NCBI RefSeq assembly: GCF_029892965.1
Contig: NZ_JARXWN010000006.1
Location: 1-64,000 of the forward strand
Direction: 5' to 3'
DNA: 64,000 bases
Source of the DNA: Dysgonomonas sp. PF1-14
Lineage (GTDB): Bacteria > Bacteroidota > Bacteroidia > Bacteroidales > Dysgonomonadaceae
Below are positions 27,976 to 37,031 of this stretch, piece after piece. Positions within the stretch are counted from its first letter, which is position 1. Each line of letters opens with the position of its first letter. Under the pieces are notes generated by a model. The model was not told where the DNA came from, made no database searches, and saw only the letters and a list, made by a program, of their open reading frames with translations. A program made the translations under genes and the position numbers.

Positions 27976-29163
27976 ATGCAGAATTATATACCATTTACAC
28001 CCAAGAGGGTGCAATCGATAGATGTCTTTAGAGCATTGACGATGGTGATAATGATCTTTGTCAACGATCTGGGTTCGGTAGCCGGCGTACCTCATTGGTT
28101 GGAACATGCAGCTATGACAGAAGATTTTCTGGGGTTTTCCGACCTTGTATTTCCTGCATTTCTTGTCGTTATGGGAATGTCCATTCCTCTGGCTATAGAG
28201 AGTAAGATACAAAAAGGAGAATCGAAAGCGGATATTTTAGAGAGTATTGCTTCGCGTACATTTGCCCTGATTGTTATGGGACTGGTGTTGTTGAATGCCG
28301 GAAGGGGTGTGGCAGAAGATCTGATAATAAACAGGCATGCCTTTATGATACTCTCGCTTGTGGGATTCTTTTTGGTATGGAACTTATACCCCAAGGCTAA
28401 AACACCGGGTGCCGGACAAATGCAAAGGATATTGAAAGTCGTTGGTTATATACTGATCTTTACTTTGATATATATTTATAGAGATCCCAAAGGAAATACG
28501 TTCCAACAGGGATGGTGGGGTATTCTCGGGCTGATAGGCTGGGCATATGGCATCTGTGCTGTTATTTACCTATATTACAGGAAGTCGGTGAAGGCATTGA
28601 TTGTAGCTTATCTTTTCTTCCTTGTCCTTACTGCTCTTGGTTCGAGCGACTATCTGGGGCCGTTCAATAGGCTGATACCTGATAATGGTTGTCACCATGC
28701 TTTTGCTATGACGGGTGTTTTGACTACATTGTTATTGTTGCACAATAAGTTAGGCCTTCACCTTAGTCAACGTTTAATGATTCTTGCAGCAGCAGGGCTT
28801 GTAATGGTTGGACTTGGTTGGTTGTCGAATAACATTTGGATTATATCGAAAATACAGGCTACACCGCCATGGTTGCTATATAGTTCGGGGCTGACACTTT
28901 TGTTTTATGTATTTATTTATTGGTTGACCGATATAAAAGGTAAGTCTTCATGGTTCAGTATTATCGGGCCTGCCGGGACAGCAACGCTTACCTGCTATCT
29001 CATTCCATATCTTTTATATACAATTATTTATATGACAGGGTTTAGATTCCCCAATTTCTTATCGGTAAGCCCTCTAGGCCTGTTTAAGTGTTTGTTTATC
29101 TCCCTTATAACAGTAGGTATAACTGCCTTGATTGGCAGGATGGGGGTTAAGTTGAAGATATAG
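27976..29163 (+). CDS. NagX/HGSNAT-like membrane acyltransferase (DUF5009)
   Basis: 395 residues with about 10-11 membrane segments. The N-terminus QSIDVFRALTMVIMIFVND and FSDLVFPAFLVVMGMSIPLA are the signature of the heparan-alpha-glucosaminide N-acetyltransferase (HGSNAT)/NagX family; the invariant cytoplasmic or lumenal region here is WLEHAAMTEDFLGF. Human HGSNAT acetylates non-reducing GlcN during heparan breakdown; bacterial members are poorly known and often sit in GlcNAc or heparan loci. It is placed between the GH9/deacetylase gene and the heparin locus, and a strong terminator at 29186-29220 assigns it to the first PUL. Transfer of acetyl to GlcN residues is an inference. Confidence 0.8.
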   Translation: MQNYIPFTPKRVQSIDVFRALTMVIMIFVNDLGSVAGVPHWLEHAAMTEDFLGFSDLVFPAFLVVMGMSIPLAIESKIQKGESKADILESIASRTFALIVMGLVLLNAGRGVAEDLIINRHAFMILSLVGFFLVWNLYPKAKTPGAGQMQRILKVVGYILIFTLIYIYRDPKGNTFQQGWWGILGLIGWAYGICAVIYLYYRKSVKALIVAYLFFLVLTALGSSDYLGPFNRLIPDNGCHHAFAMTGVLTTLLLLHNKLGLHLSQRLMILAAAGLVMVGLGWLSNNIWIISKIQATPPWLLYSSGLTLLFYVFIYWLTDIKGKSSWFSIIGPAGTATLTCYLIPYLLYTIIYMTGFRFPNFLSVSPLGLFKCLFISLITVGITALIGRMGVKLKI

Positions 29164-29185
29164 AGTAGTAAAATAGAGGTATAAC

Positions 29186-29220
29186 AAAAGCGTTAAAAAC
29201 ATTGATTTAACGCTTTTTTT
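29186..29220 (+). terminator. Rho-independent terminator
   Basis: AAAAGCGTTAAA (29186-29197) pairs with TTTAACGCTTTT (29206-29217), and T continues. Perfect 12-bp stem marking the end of the first PUL. Confidence 0.87.
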
Positions 29221-29626
29221 GCTTCATATGCAGATAACTGTTGAAAATCCTTCTCTTATGAATTGTATGTCAATTACAATATGCCGCCCACTTATATAAA
29301 TCTTAATCTCTGCTATCATGTTGAGCATTAGCGAAGCATCTCTTCTGTCAAAAGAGGTATTTCCTTCCGGTGAGGATGACATAAAGAGACTGGAAATTTC
29401 TTTCGATACCCTTCTTTTTATAGGATAATCAGATCCTTTCCAAACCACTTAATACGGTGCTTTTCAATCACCTCAACCGGTATTTTAGATAAAAATGATA
29501 TTACATTCAATAAAAGTGACATTCAATAAGTAAAATCAATATAAGTCTGGATAATTTTAACTCACACTTGCGAATCCGAAATGTATCTTTGACATTACAA
29601 TACCTAAAATCTAACTACAGAAAGCT
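29221..29626. other. Intergenic region ahead of the heparin locus, with a dispersed-repeat remnant
   Basis: At 29318-29386 the text ATGTTGAGCATTAGCGAAGC ... CCTTCCGGTGAGGATGACAT resembles a degenerate copy of the 'GTCATTCTGAGCG-AGCGAAG' intergenic repeat common in Bacteroidota. The remainder is unstructured apart from the -7 element before the PL12 gene. The 74-codon minus-strand open frame here crosses the repeat and looks spurious. Confidence 0.5.
29584..29591 (+). promoter_or_regulatory. -7 element of the heparin-locus operon (TATCTTTG)
   Basis: Exact TAnnTTTG match 35 bp before the PL12 start. A clear TTTG at the standard upstream spacing is absent, as is common for promoters driven by an activator such as an HTCS. 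Confidence 0.6.
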
Positions 29627-31717
29627 ATGAAGTACTCTATTTACATTTTATCCGTTATTTTCTTATTTGTTTTAGGAAGTTGCAATGATGATCCTGATGA
29701 CACCCTCAACAAGACGAATCAGGGGAGCTCAGCCTCGTCGAAGCAACATGATGCGATCGATACCAAGCTCTTCGATGTTATAGATCTCAACTACCCTGGG
29801 CTTGGCAAAGCTAAGGCATTTTATGAATCGGGATTATACTATGATGCCGCACAAGCGATACTCGATTATTATAGGCTGCGGATCAATGTTACCAACCCTA
29901 GTATATCACTCATCAATGTTACAGCTACAGAAGATGATAAGCTGAAAGCTAACTATGCAATGGAGGATAACCGCTTCTTTGTAAACAACTTCTATGAAAA
30001 TGCCGGAGAAAAGAAACCATACTCTTTAAGCAATGAAGGCAAAATCAATTGGGAATTCAAACCGGATGGAGCAAGCGACGAGTATCAGAAACAATTGCAC
30101 AGACATCAGTGGCTTGTACCACAGGCCAAAGTATATAGGGTGACGAATGACGAGAAATACATTCTTTCGTGGATTAGCATATATAAAGATTGGTTGGAAA
30201 GCAATCCTATGCCCGAGTCGGGTACAAATACTACCTCATGGTGGCAGTTGCAAGTGGCTGAGCGGCTTACAGGGCAAACTCAATTGTTTGAGTATTATAA
30301 GAATTCTGTAAATTTTACACCTGAATGGTTTTCCGAATTTATGGTTCATTTTGCAGAGCATGCCGATTTTTTAGTGAAGTATCCATATTCGGGAGGCAAT
30401 ATACTTATATCGCAGGCCAATGCTTTAGCCTTTGCGGGGGTTCTTTTCCCCGAATTCAAAAATGCCTCCACATGGGCAACCAAAGGATTTCAGATACTGA
30501 CAGACGAAGTAGACACACAGTTTCTTGACGATGGAATGCACTTTGAACTCGATCTCAGTTACCATATAAGTGCAATAACCGATTATTATGAAATAATGAA
30601 ACTTGCCGATGCAAATCGTTCAATAACAAATAACCTGCCTATAATAAATATTAGCGAATCGTTGCATAAAGCCGCCCAAGTGGTAATGCACCTCACATAT
30701 CCTAATTATTTCGACACGAAGTTAAGCGACTATTGTGTGCCCGGATTTAATGACACAAGGCAGAAATCGTGGACAAGATCTGTACTGCGAAAAAACTATG
30801 CCAGATATAATGAAATGTTTCCTGACAATCAGGAGTTGCTGTATATGGGGAGCGTGGGCAAGCAGGGAGAACAACCCGATACAAAACCAAAATCGTTCCC
30901 TACATCGGGATACCATGTATTGAGAAACGGATGGAATAAAGCCTCTACAATGCTTGTTCTCAGCAATAATTATGCGGAAGGTGCAATACAGATATGGAGC
31001 CACAACCAGCCCGACAATGGAACCTTCGAGCTATATCATAACGGCAGGAATTTCTTCCCCGATACCGGCGTTTACTCTTATTATACCGAAGGAGGAAGCA
31101 ATAATGACCGGAAATGGTACCGCCAGACAAAGGTGCATAATACGATGACCCTCAACAATGCTAACATTACCAAAGGAACAGGCAAGACCCTTAAAGTTGC
31201 AGCCGATGCTACAACGGAAGTTGTTGCTGTAGAAAATCAAGGCTACACCGATCTGAAACACAGACGTTATGTGTTTTTTGTAGATAAAAAATTCTTTGTG
31301 CTGATAGATGAAGGGATAGGTACAGCGTCAGGTTCGGTAGACCTCAATTATCACTTGTGCGAAGGCAACGACAATGAAGTAGTTATCGATAGCAATCTCA
31401 ATGGCGCACATACAGCATTTTCCGATGGTAATAATATGGTTATCCGCACATTTGCAAACAACCAGATATCTACATCTCCTTTCGACGGGAAAGTATCTTA
31501 CAGTCCGGGAATAGAAGCCGGTCGGAAATCGTTTTGTGTGAATATGTCGAAAGAAGCCGGACAAGCAGCCAGGTATATTACAGTGCTTTATCCTGTAAGC
31601 GATGCAGCTACAACACAAATAGACGCAATTTTCAAAAACAGCACTTATCAGGAAAATGGCGTGGCTGCTGAAATTATAATCAATGGTAAAAAATACGATA
31701 TTAAATGTGATTTATAA
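29627..31717 (+). CDS. PL12 heparinase III-like lyase, lipoprotein
   Basis: 696 residues with lipobox LGSC (Cys19), so probably surface- or periplasm-anchored. The N-terminal (alpha/alpha) toroid (about 40-400) contains LFPEFKNASTW and DDGMHFELDLSYHISA; Tyr and His of the last motif are the conserved PL12 active-site neighbourhood. The C-terminal Hepar_II_III beta-sandwich (about 410-690) has SHNQPDNGTFELYHNGRNFF and HRRYVFFVDKKFFVLIDE. It cleaves heparan sulfate by beta-elimination, leaving a 4,5-unsaturated uronate. It is first in the operon, directly before the surface binding protein, the place BT4662 takes in the B. theta locus (from memory). A second PL12 lies at 45849. Confidence 0.9.
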   Translation: MKYSIYILSVIFLFVLGSCNDDPDDTLNKTNQGSSASSKQHDAIDTKLFDVIDLNYPGLGKAKAFYESGLYYDAAQAILDYYRLRINVTNPSISLINVTATEDDKLKANYAMEDNRFFVNNFYENAGEKKPYSLSNEGKINWEFKPDGASDEYQKQLHRHQWLVPQAKVYRVTNDEKYILSWISIYKDWLESNPMPESGTNTTSWWQLQVAERLTGQTQLFEYYKNSVNFTPEWFSEFMVHFAEHADFLVKYPYSGGNILISQANALAFAGVLFPEFKNASTWATKGFQILTDEVDTQFLDDGMHFELDLSYHISAITDYYEIMKLADANRSITNNLPIINISESLHKAAQVVMHLTYPNYFDTKLSDYCVPGFNDTRQKSWTRSVLRKNYARYNEMFPDNQELLYMGSVGKQGEQPDTKPKSFPTSGYHVLRNGWNKASTMLVLSNNYAEGAIQIWSHNQPDNGTFELYHNGRNFFPDTGVYSYYTEGGSNNDRKWYRQTKVHNTMTLNNANITKGTGKTLKVAADATTEVVAVENQGYTDLKHRRYVFFVDKKFFVLIDEGIGTASGSVDLNYHLCEGNDNEVVIDSNLNGAHTAFSDGNNMVIRTFANNQISTSPFDGKVSYSPGIEAGRKSFCVNMSKEAGQAARYITVLYPVSDAATTQIDAIFKNSTYQENGVAAEIIINGKKYDIKCDL

Positions 31718-31741
31718 CATGTTATATTAAATATATATACT

Positions 31742-33868
31742 ATGAACCTAATTATTTCTAAATCTAAACTATTGCACATTTTGTCGATAGCATTATCTTT
31801 TGCCTTTTTTGTGGCATGCGATGATACTGAGACTACCGACGAAACAGATTTTGCACTTTACTACACAGGCATGACGGATATAGGTCCTTCCATGACTGGA
31901 GTAATCAGTACCCCTTCATATATTGGAGGTAAACCTTCTGGCTTTGAAATATTCAAAGTTACTCTCGACGGTGAATCATATTCAAGCAGCAGCTTTGTAA
32001 TAAATGAAGACGAAGGTGCTATAACTATCAGCGAGACAGGAGGAATGCCTGTCGGGCTTTATAAGCTTTCGATAAGATGTTATTCGAATGGTAAAATGTA
32101 TGAATTTACAGATATTATCGAAATCAACATGATGAAACCCGTACCTGATGGCATCACCGTAGAGCCAAATAAGCTGACTGTAGACTATGCCGATGTCATA
32201 GATGTAAACAGTACAGTAGAACTACCTACAGCACAGGTAACTACTGACGGCAATCATGTTTCTATCAAAAAATATGAGATCGCGAAGAGTGATTTCTCCA
32301 AGTATTTTGCTATATCTTCCAGTGGTGAAATATCCATAGTGAGGGGAGATGCTACTCTGGTACCGGGAATATATATCCTGTCCCTGAAACTTACGACAGG
32401 GGCAAATGGTGAAGACGAAGGTATATTCGAAAATGCCATCGAAGTCAATGTCACTTCCCGTCCTTTGGAATTAATCTATACTCCTGCTATCGGAAAGATA
32501 GAAGAAGAAACAGCGCTAAGTGGCAAAACCACTTTCACTAGTAATATTCCTACATTCAAAGGGTCATTAGAAGGTTTAACTTACGCAATAAAGAATATAA
32601 CACCTTCTACAAATAAAATATTAATAAATGCCGAAAACGGAGTGTTGTCGGTGAATGAAAGCCACGGACTTAAAGCCGGTACGAAATATATTATCGACAT
32701 CAATGTGAAGAATATATATTCGACAGAAGGTATTGATTTCGAAACAGCCTTTGAGCTCGAAGTCGTAGAATTCATCGAACCTATCCAGAACTTTAAGTAT
32801 GATAATATCGAAGCGGTACAGGCGGTAGCATTCGAACAAAGCTTGTCTTCTGACTTTAAAGGCGATGAAGTACGATTCGAATTTGTTGACCTCCCTACTG
32901 CATTGCAAGGAAAAGTATCCCTCGACCATGAAGGTAAAGTTAGTGCACTCAAAGGAAACAGTATTCCATTAGGGAGCTATACCATTAAGGTGAAAGCTAC
33001 AAATCCGAAGAGTGATCCCGAACAACCTGATATTGCTACATTTACACTAGTAGTAAAAGAAAATCCTAACTATTTCACCTATGTACATTATGGTAACAAT
33101 CTGGGTTTGACTCCTACCAAAAACTTTGCAAATCAATATCGTATAACAGACAACGTATCGATAACGAGTGACCAACCTGTGTCAGATGCAAAAGTAAGCT
33201 TGTCCTACGAACTCACCAATCTTCATCAGACCAGTGGTTCTTCAATAAATTCGGGTACGGGTATCATAACTTTTGCTACCAATAAAAACAGGCAGTGTGG
33301 AATTATTATGGTTACAGCAACAGCCGGAAAGGGTACACCTGAAGAGTTCTCTGTTCAGACGCCGGTATTTGTCGATTACTCGATATTAGTTAAAGATGTA
33401 AGAATAGAATATAACCCATTTGTATTCCAGGTAAACCCAACCAAGGGAGGACGTTCAGTTGCCCCGTCTGTCACAGGAGTTAGCAACATGGCTAATTTTA
33501 CAATGGATTATCGCAGAACATTCAATTATTTCAATTTCTTCGGATCCCATGTTAGTGGTGTGCCGGCAGCCGGCAGTTTTGCAGGAAGCGTTTGGGAAAC
33601 ATATTTCGAAATAACAAAAACCAATTTGAATTATGGTTCAAGAAACCCGATGTCATACTATGCCAACTCTACCAATCTGGAAACAACAGCAGCTTATGTT
33701 GACCCTAATACCCGTGAGATAGTAGTTAACCCTAACAAATGGGTGCAAGACGGAGAACCTGCTAATGGCGCTATGACCGGACAAATCACATTTGGTACAG
33801 ATGGAAAAGATCCTCAAAGCGGAAGTCAGGTATTCCCGATTATTTTATGGTTTGACAAGAACTTCTAA
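31742..33868 (+). CDS. Surface glycan-binding lipoprotein of the heparin locus (BT4661-like)
   Basis: 708 residues with lipobox FVAC (Cys26). No catalytic motif. The protein is a string of beta-rich repeats of about 95-100 residues with a recurring pattern such as FAISSSGEISIVRGDATLVPG and LSVNESHGLKAGTKY, i.e. cadherin/Ig-like spacers, and a distinct C-terminal domain (about 560-708, IEYNPFVFQVNPTKGG...). This matches surface glycan-binding proteins encoded beside SusC/D. In B. theta the equivalent position is BT4661, reported to bind heparin. The gene lies 25 bp after PL12 and 13 bp before susC. Heparin binding here is inferred from position and architecture. Confidence 0.75.
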   Translation: MNLIISKSKLLHILSIALSFAFFVACDDTETTDETDFALYYTGMTDIGPSMTGVISTPSYIGGKPSGFEIFKVTLDGESYSSSSFVINEDEGAITISETGGMPVGLYKLSIRCYSNGKMYEFTDIIEINMMKPVPDGITVEPNKLTVDYADVIDVNSTVELPTAQVTTDGNHVSIKKYEIAKSDFSKYFAISSSGEISIVRGDATLVPGIYILSLKLTTGANGEDEGIFENAIEVNVTSRPLELIYTPAIGKIEEETALSGKTTFTSNIPTFKGSLEGLTYAIKNITPSTNKILINAENGVLSVNESHGLKAGTKYIIDINVKNIYSTEGIDFETAFELEVVEFIEPIQNFKYDNIEAVQAVAFEQSLSSDFKGDEVRFEFVDLPTALQGKVSLDHEGKVSALKGNSIPLGSYTIKVKATNPKSDPEQPDIATFTLVVKENPNYFTYVHYGNNLGLTPTKNFANQYRITDNVSITSDQPVSDAKVSLSYELTNLHQTSGSSINSGTGIITFATNKNRQCGIIMVTATAGKGTPEEFSVQTPVFVDYSILVKDVRIEYNPFVFQVNPTKGGRSVAPSVTGVSNMANFTMDYRRTFNYFNFFGSHVSGVPAAGSFAGSVWETYFEITKTNLNYGSRNPMSYYANSTNLETTAAYVDPNTREIVVNPNKWVQDGEPANGAMTGQITFGTDGKDPQSGSQVFPIILWFDKNF

Positions 33869-33880
33869 TAAGCTACAAAA

Positions 33881-36800
33881 ATGACAAATAATACAATGAA
33901 AATAACAAATCTTCGTAAGTGGACAATGACCATTCTAGCATTTATCATGTCGGTAGGTCTGTATGCACAACAACTTACAATAAAAGGAAAAATAGTAGAC
34001 GAAACCGATAGCCCTTTAATAGGGGCTACGGTTTCGGTAGTGGGCAAAACAGTAGGGGTATCAGCCGATACTAATGGAGAATTCTCCATCAAAGCTGCCA
34101 GAGGCGAAACATTACAGTTCAGCTATTTGGGCTATGTGAGTCAAAGTCTGAAAATAACCAACCAGAATTCACTGGTAATAAGGATGGAGCCTAAAACCTC
34201 TTCGCTCGACGAGGTTGTGGTGGTTGGTTATGGAACGATGAGACGTAGCGACCTTACCGGTTCGGTGGCATCGGTTGGCTCCGAAAACATCGAGGGCTAC
34301 AAGACTAGTTCGGTGTTGGGAGCACTGGGCGGACAGGTAGCAGGGGTGCAAATCTCTCAGTTTGACGGAACTCCGGGCTCGGGTTTTAATGTCAATATAC
34401 GTGGAGTCGGCACATTGACCGGCGATGCTTCTCCTCTTTATATTGTCGATGGATTCGAAGTCAGCAGTTTAGACTATCTCGCCAATTCAGATATTGAATC
34501 GGTAGAGATACTGAAAGACGCTTCTGCATCGGCCATCTATGGAGCGCGTGCAGCCAATGGGGTTGTGTTGGTCACCACTAAATCGGGCAAGATAGGCCGT
34601 CCGGTAGTTACTTACAATGGTTCAGCCAGCTATCGCAACATATACAAGAAACTAGATATGCTTTCCACTTACGAATTTGTTAAGTTACAGGGCGATATCA
34701 ACACCAAGTATATCGACACTTATTATAAGGAAGGTGTAGATGATGACGGCAATCCTCATATATATCAGTCACTGGACGATTATGTCGGAGTGCAGGGTAT
34801 AAACTGGCAGGACGAAACATTCCGCTCTACCTGGTCGCAAGATCATAACGTGACAATAAACGGAGGTATTGAAACCACTAAATATAATTTTTCTTTCAAC
34901 AGATATACCGAAAATGGTATCTTCACAAACAGTGGATTTGATAAAACTTCAGCCAAGTTTAAAATAAACCAGACGCTGACGAAGAATTTAAGATTTGATG
35001 CGACAATCAATTATGCTCTTACCAATAGGAAAGGAACCGGTACAACAGCCGATAACGGCCGCTTCAATATGCTTGCACAAATACTTAGCGCACGTCCTAC
35101 CGGAGGGCTTAAAATAGATGATTATACTTTGCTCACATCAGCTATCGACCCCGTAATGCTCGAGGATGGTACCAGCCTTGCACAGGTAAATCCTATTCTA
35201 CAGGCACAGAATACAACAAACGACAGGCGTGCCGAACTATGGTCGGCCAATCTGTCCGTTACATGGGATATAGTGAAAGGATTGTCTTTCAGGACTGCCG
35301 GAACATATAATACAACAAATACTCGTAATGATGTATTCTATAAACTGAACACAAAGGAAGCATTTCGTAATGGGAAAAAACCTTATGGACAAACCCAGAT
35401 GGGACGTAATGTAAGATGGACTAATTACAATAATCTGACATGGAAGCAAACCATAAATAAAAAACACAAATACGATGTCATGTTAGGGCAGGAGCTTTCA
35501 TACAACAGCAACGAATATCTGTTAGGACAAGCTATGGACTTCCCATTTGACAATCTCGGTAACGATAATCTTGGCATAGGTGCTATTCCTAGCCGTGTTA
35601 CTACCGACTTATACGATAAGAAACTATTATCTTTCTTTGCCCGTGCTAATTATTCTTACGACAATCGGTACCTGTTTACAGGAACTATACGTGCCGATGG
35701 TTCTACCGTTTTCTCTAAAAATCACAAATGGGGATATTTTCCATCGTTCTCTGCGGCATGGAGAGTATCGGAAGAGGCGTTCATGAAAGATATCAAGGCT
35801 ATATCGAACCTTAAATTAAGAGTCGGCTGGGGTGTTGTAGGCAACGACCGTATTTCCAACTATCTGTCGCTAGACCTGTATCAGATTAATAAATATGGGG
35901 TTGGGACTACCACTCAGACTGTACTCACTCCTAAACAGTTGAAAAACGAAGATTTGAAATGGGAGGGTTCTTCTACAATCAATGCAGGTATCGACCTGAG
36001 CCTATTTAACAATCGCTTGAATATTACATCCGATTTCTTTATCAAAGACACAAAAGACCTTTTGCTGGCACAGTCGCTTGCTCACGTTACAGGCTTTACG
36101 TCTCAATACCAGAATATAGGTAAGATAAGAAATAAGGGTATTGAACTAAGCATCAATAGCAGGAATATTGACAATAAGAATTTCGTTTGGTCGACAGCTT
36201 TCAATATTTCATTTATGCGCAATGAACTGAGAGCCTTACAGTCGGGAGTCGGTGCTATGTACACACGTTCCGGGTTCGACAGCAACTTCACCGAATATGA
36301 TTACATGGCTATTGTTGGTTCGTCTTTGGGGCTGATATATGGTTACGAATTCGACGGTGTATATCAATACTCCGATTTCAATACAACACCTGACGGACAA
36401 CTCGTGTTGAAAGATGGCATTACCAACAATCTTCGTCACACGAATGTAGCTCCGGGTGTAGTCAAATATAAAGATCAGGACGGTGATGGAGTTATTACCA
36501 CTAAGGACCGTACAGCTATCGGTAATGCTATGCCTAAATGGTATGGAGGTATCACAAATACTTTCGAATATAAAGGTATCGATCTGAGTGTTATGCTGCA
36601 ATTCAACTATGGCAACGATGTATATAATGCAACCAGATTATATGCTACCCAAACACAAAGCGGACGTACTAATATGCTGGCAGAAGTAGCCGACAGATGG
36701 ACTCCGACGAATGCATCCAATAAAGTGCCGTCTACTAAGGGTTATGTACAAAATGATGTGTATTCCCGCTATGTAGAAGATGGTTCGTTCTTACGCCTCA

Positions 36801-37027
36801 AAAATGTTACGCTAGGATATACTTTCCCTACCCAATGGACAAAAAAAGCATTCATATCCCGTCTACGTGCTTATGTATCAGGACAAAACCTGTTCTGCAT
36901 ATCAGGATATAGCGGATACGACCCTGAAGTCAGCACAGCAGGAAATAATCCTATGACTCCCGGACTCGACTGGGGAGCGTATCCTACCAGCAGAGTATTT
37001 ACTTTCGGTTTAGAGGTTCAATTTTAA
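33881..37027 (+). CDS. susC: SusC-like TonB-dependent transporter for heparin/HS oligosaccharides
   Basis: 1048 residues. Signal peptide (SVGLYAQ), a regulatory-like beta domain (IKGKIVDETDSPLIGATVSV), plug with SLDEVVVVGYGTMRRSDLTG and NVNIRGVGTLTGD, then the barrel ending FTFGLEVQF. Met1 at 33881 and Met6 at 33896 are both possible starts; the latter gives a more compact signal peptide. No STN domain is present, consistent with control by the HTCS at 41607 rather than by an anti-sigma system. Imports sulfated oligosaccharides with the SusD partner encoded 4 bp downstream. Confidence 0.94.
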   Translation: MTNNTMKITNLRKWTMTILAFIMSVGLYAQQLTIKGKIVDETDSPLIGATVSVVGKTVGVSADTNGEFSIKAARGETLQFSYLGYVSQSLKITNQNSLVIRMEPKTSSLDEVVVVGYGTMRRSDLTGSVASVGSENIEGYKTSSVLGALGGQVAGVQISQFDGTPGSGFNVNIRGVGTLTGDASPLYIVDGFEVSSLDYLANSDIESVEILKDASASAIYGARAANGVVLVTTKSGKIGRPVVTYNGSASYRNIYKKLDMLSTYEFVKLQGDINTKYIDTYYKEGVDDDGNPHIYQSLDDYVGVQGINWQDETFRSTWSQDHNVTINGGIETTKYNFSFNRYTENGIFTNSGFDKTSAKFKINQTLTKNLRFDATINYALTNRKGTGTTADNGRFNMLAQILSARPTGGLKIDDYTLLTSAIDPVMLEDGTSLAQVNPILQAQNTTNDRRAELWSANLSVTWDIVKGLSFRTAGTYNTTNTRNDVFYKLNTKEAFRNGKKPYGQTQMGRNVRWTNYNNLTWKQTINKKHKYDVMLGQELSYNSNEYLLGQAMDFPFDNLGNDNLGIGAIPSRVTTDLYDKKLLSFFARANYSYDNRYLFTGTIRADGSTVFSKNHKWGYFPSFSAAWRVSEEAFMKDIKAISNLKLRVGWGVVGNDRISNYLSLDLYQINKYGVGTTTQTVLTPKQLKNEDLKWEGSSTINAGIDLSLFNNRLNITSDFFIKDTKDLLLAQSLAHVTGFTSQYQNIGKIRNKGIELSINSRNIDNKNFVWSTAFNISFMRNELRALQSGVGAMYTRSGFDSNFTEYDYMAIVGSSLGLIYGYEFDGVYQYSDFNTTPDGQLVLKDGITNNLRHTNVAPGVVKYKDQDGDGVITTKDRTAIGNAMPKWYGGITNTFEYKGIDLSVMLQFNYGNDVYNATRLYATQTQSGRTNMLAEVADRWTPTNASNKVPSTKGYVQNDVYSRYVEDGSFLRLKNVTLGYTFPTQWTKKAFISRLRAYVSGQNLFCISGYSGYDPEVSTAGNNPMTPGLDWGAYPTSRVFTFGLEVQF

Positions 37028-37031
37028 TAAA

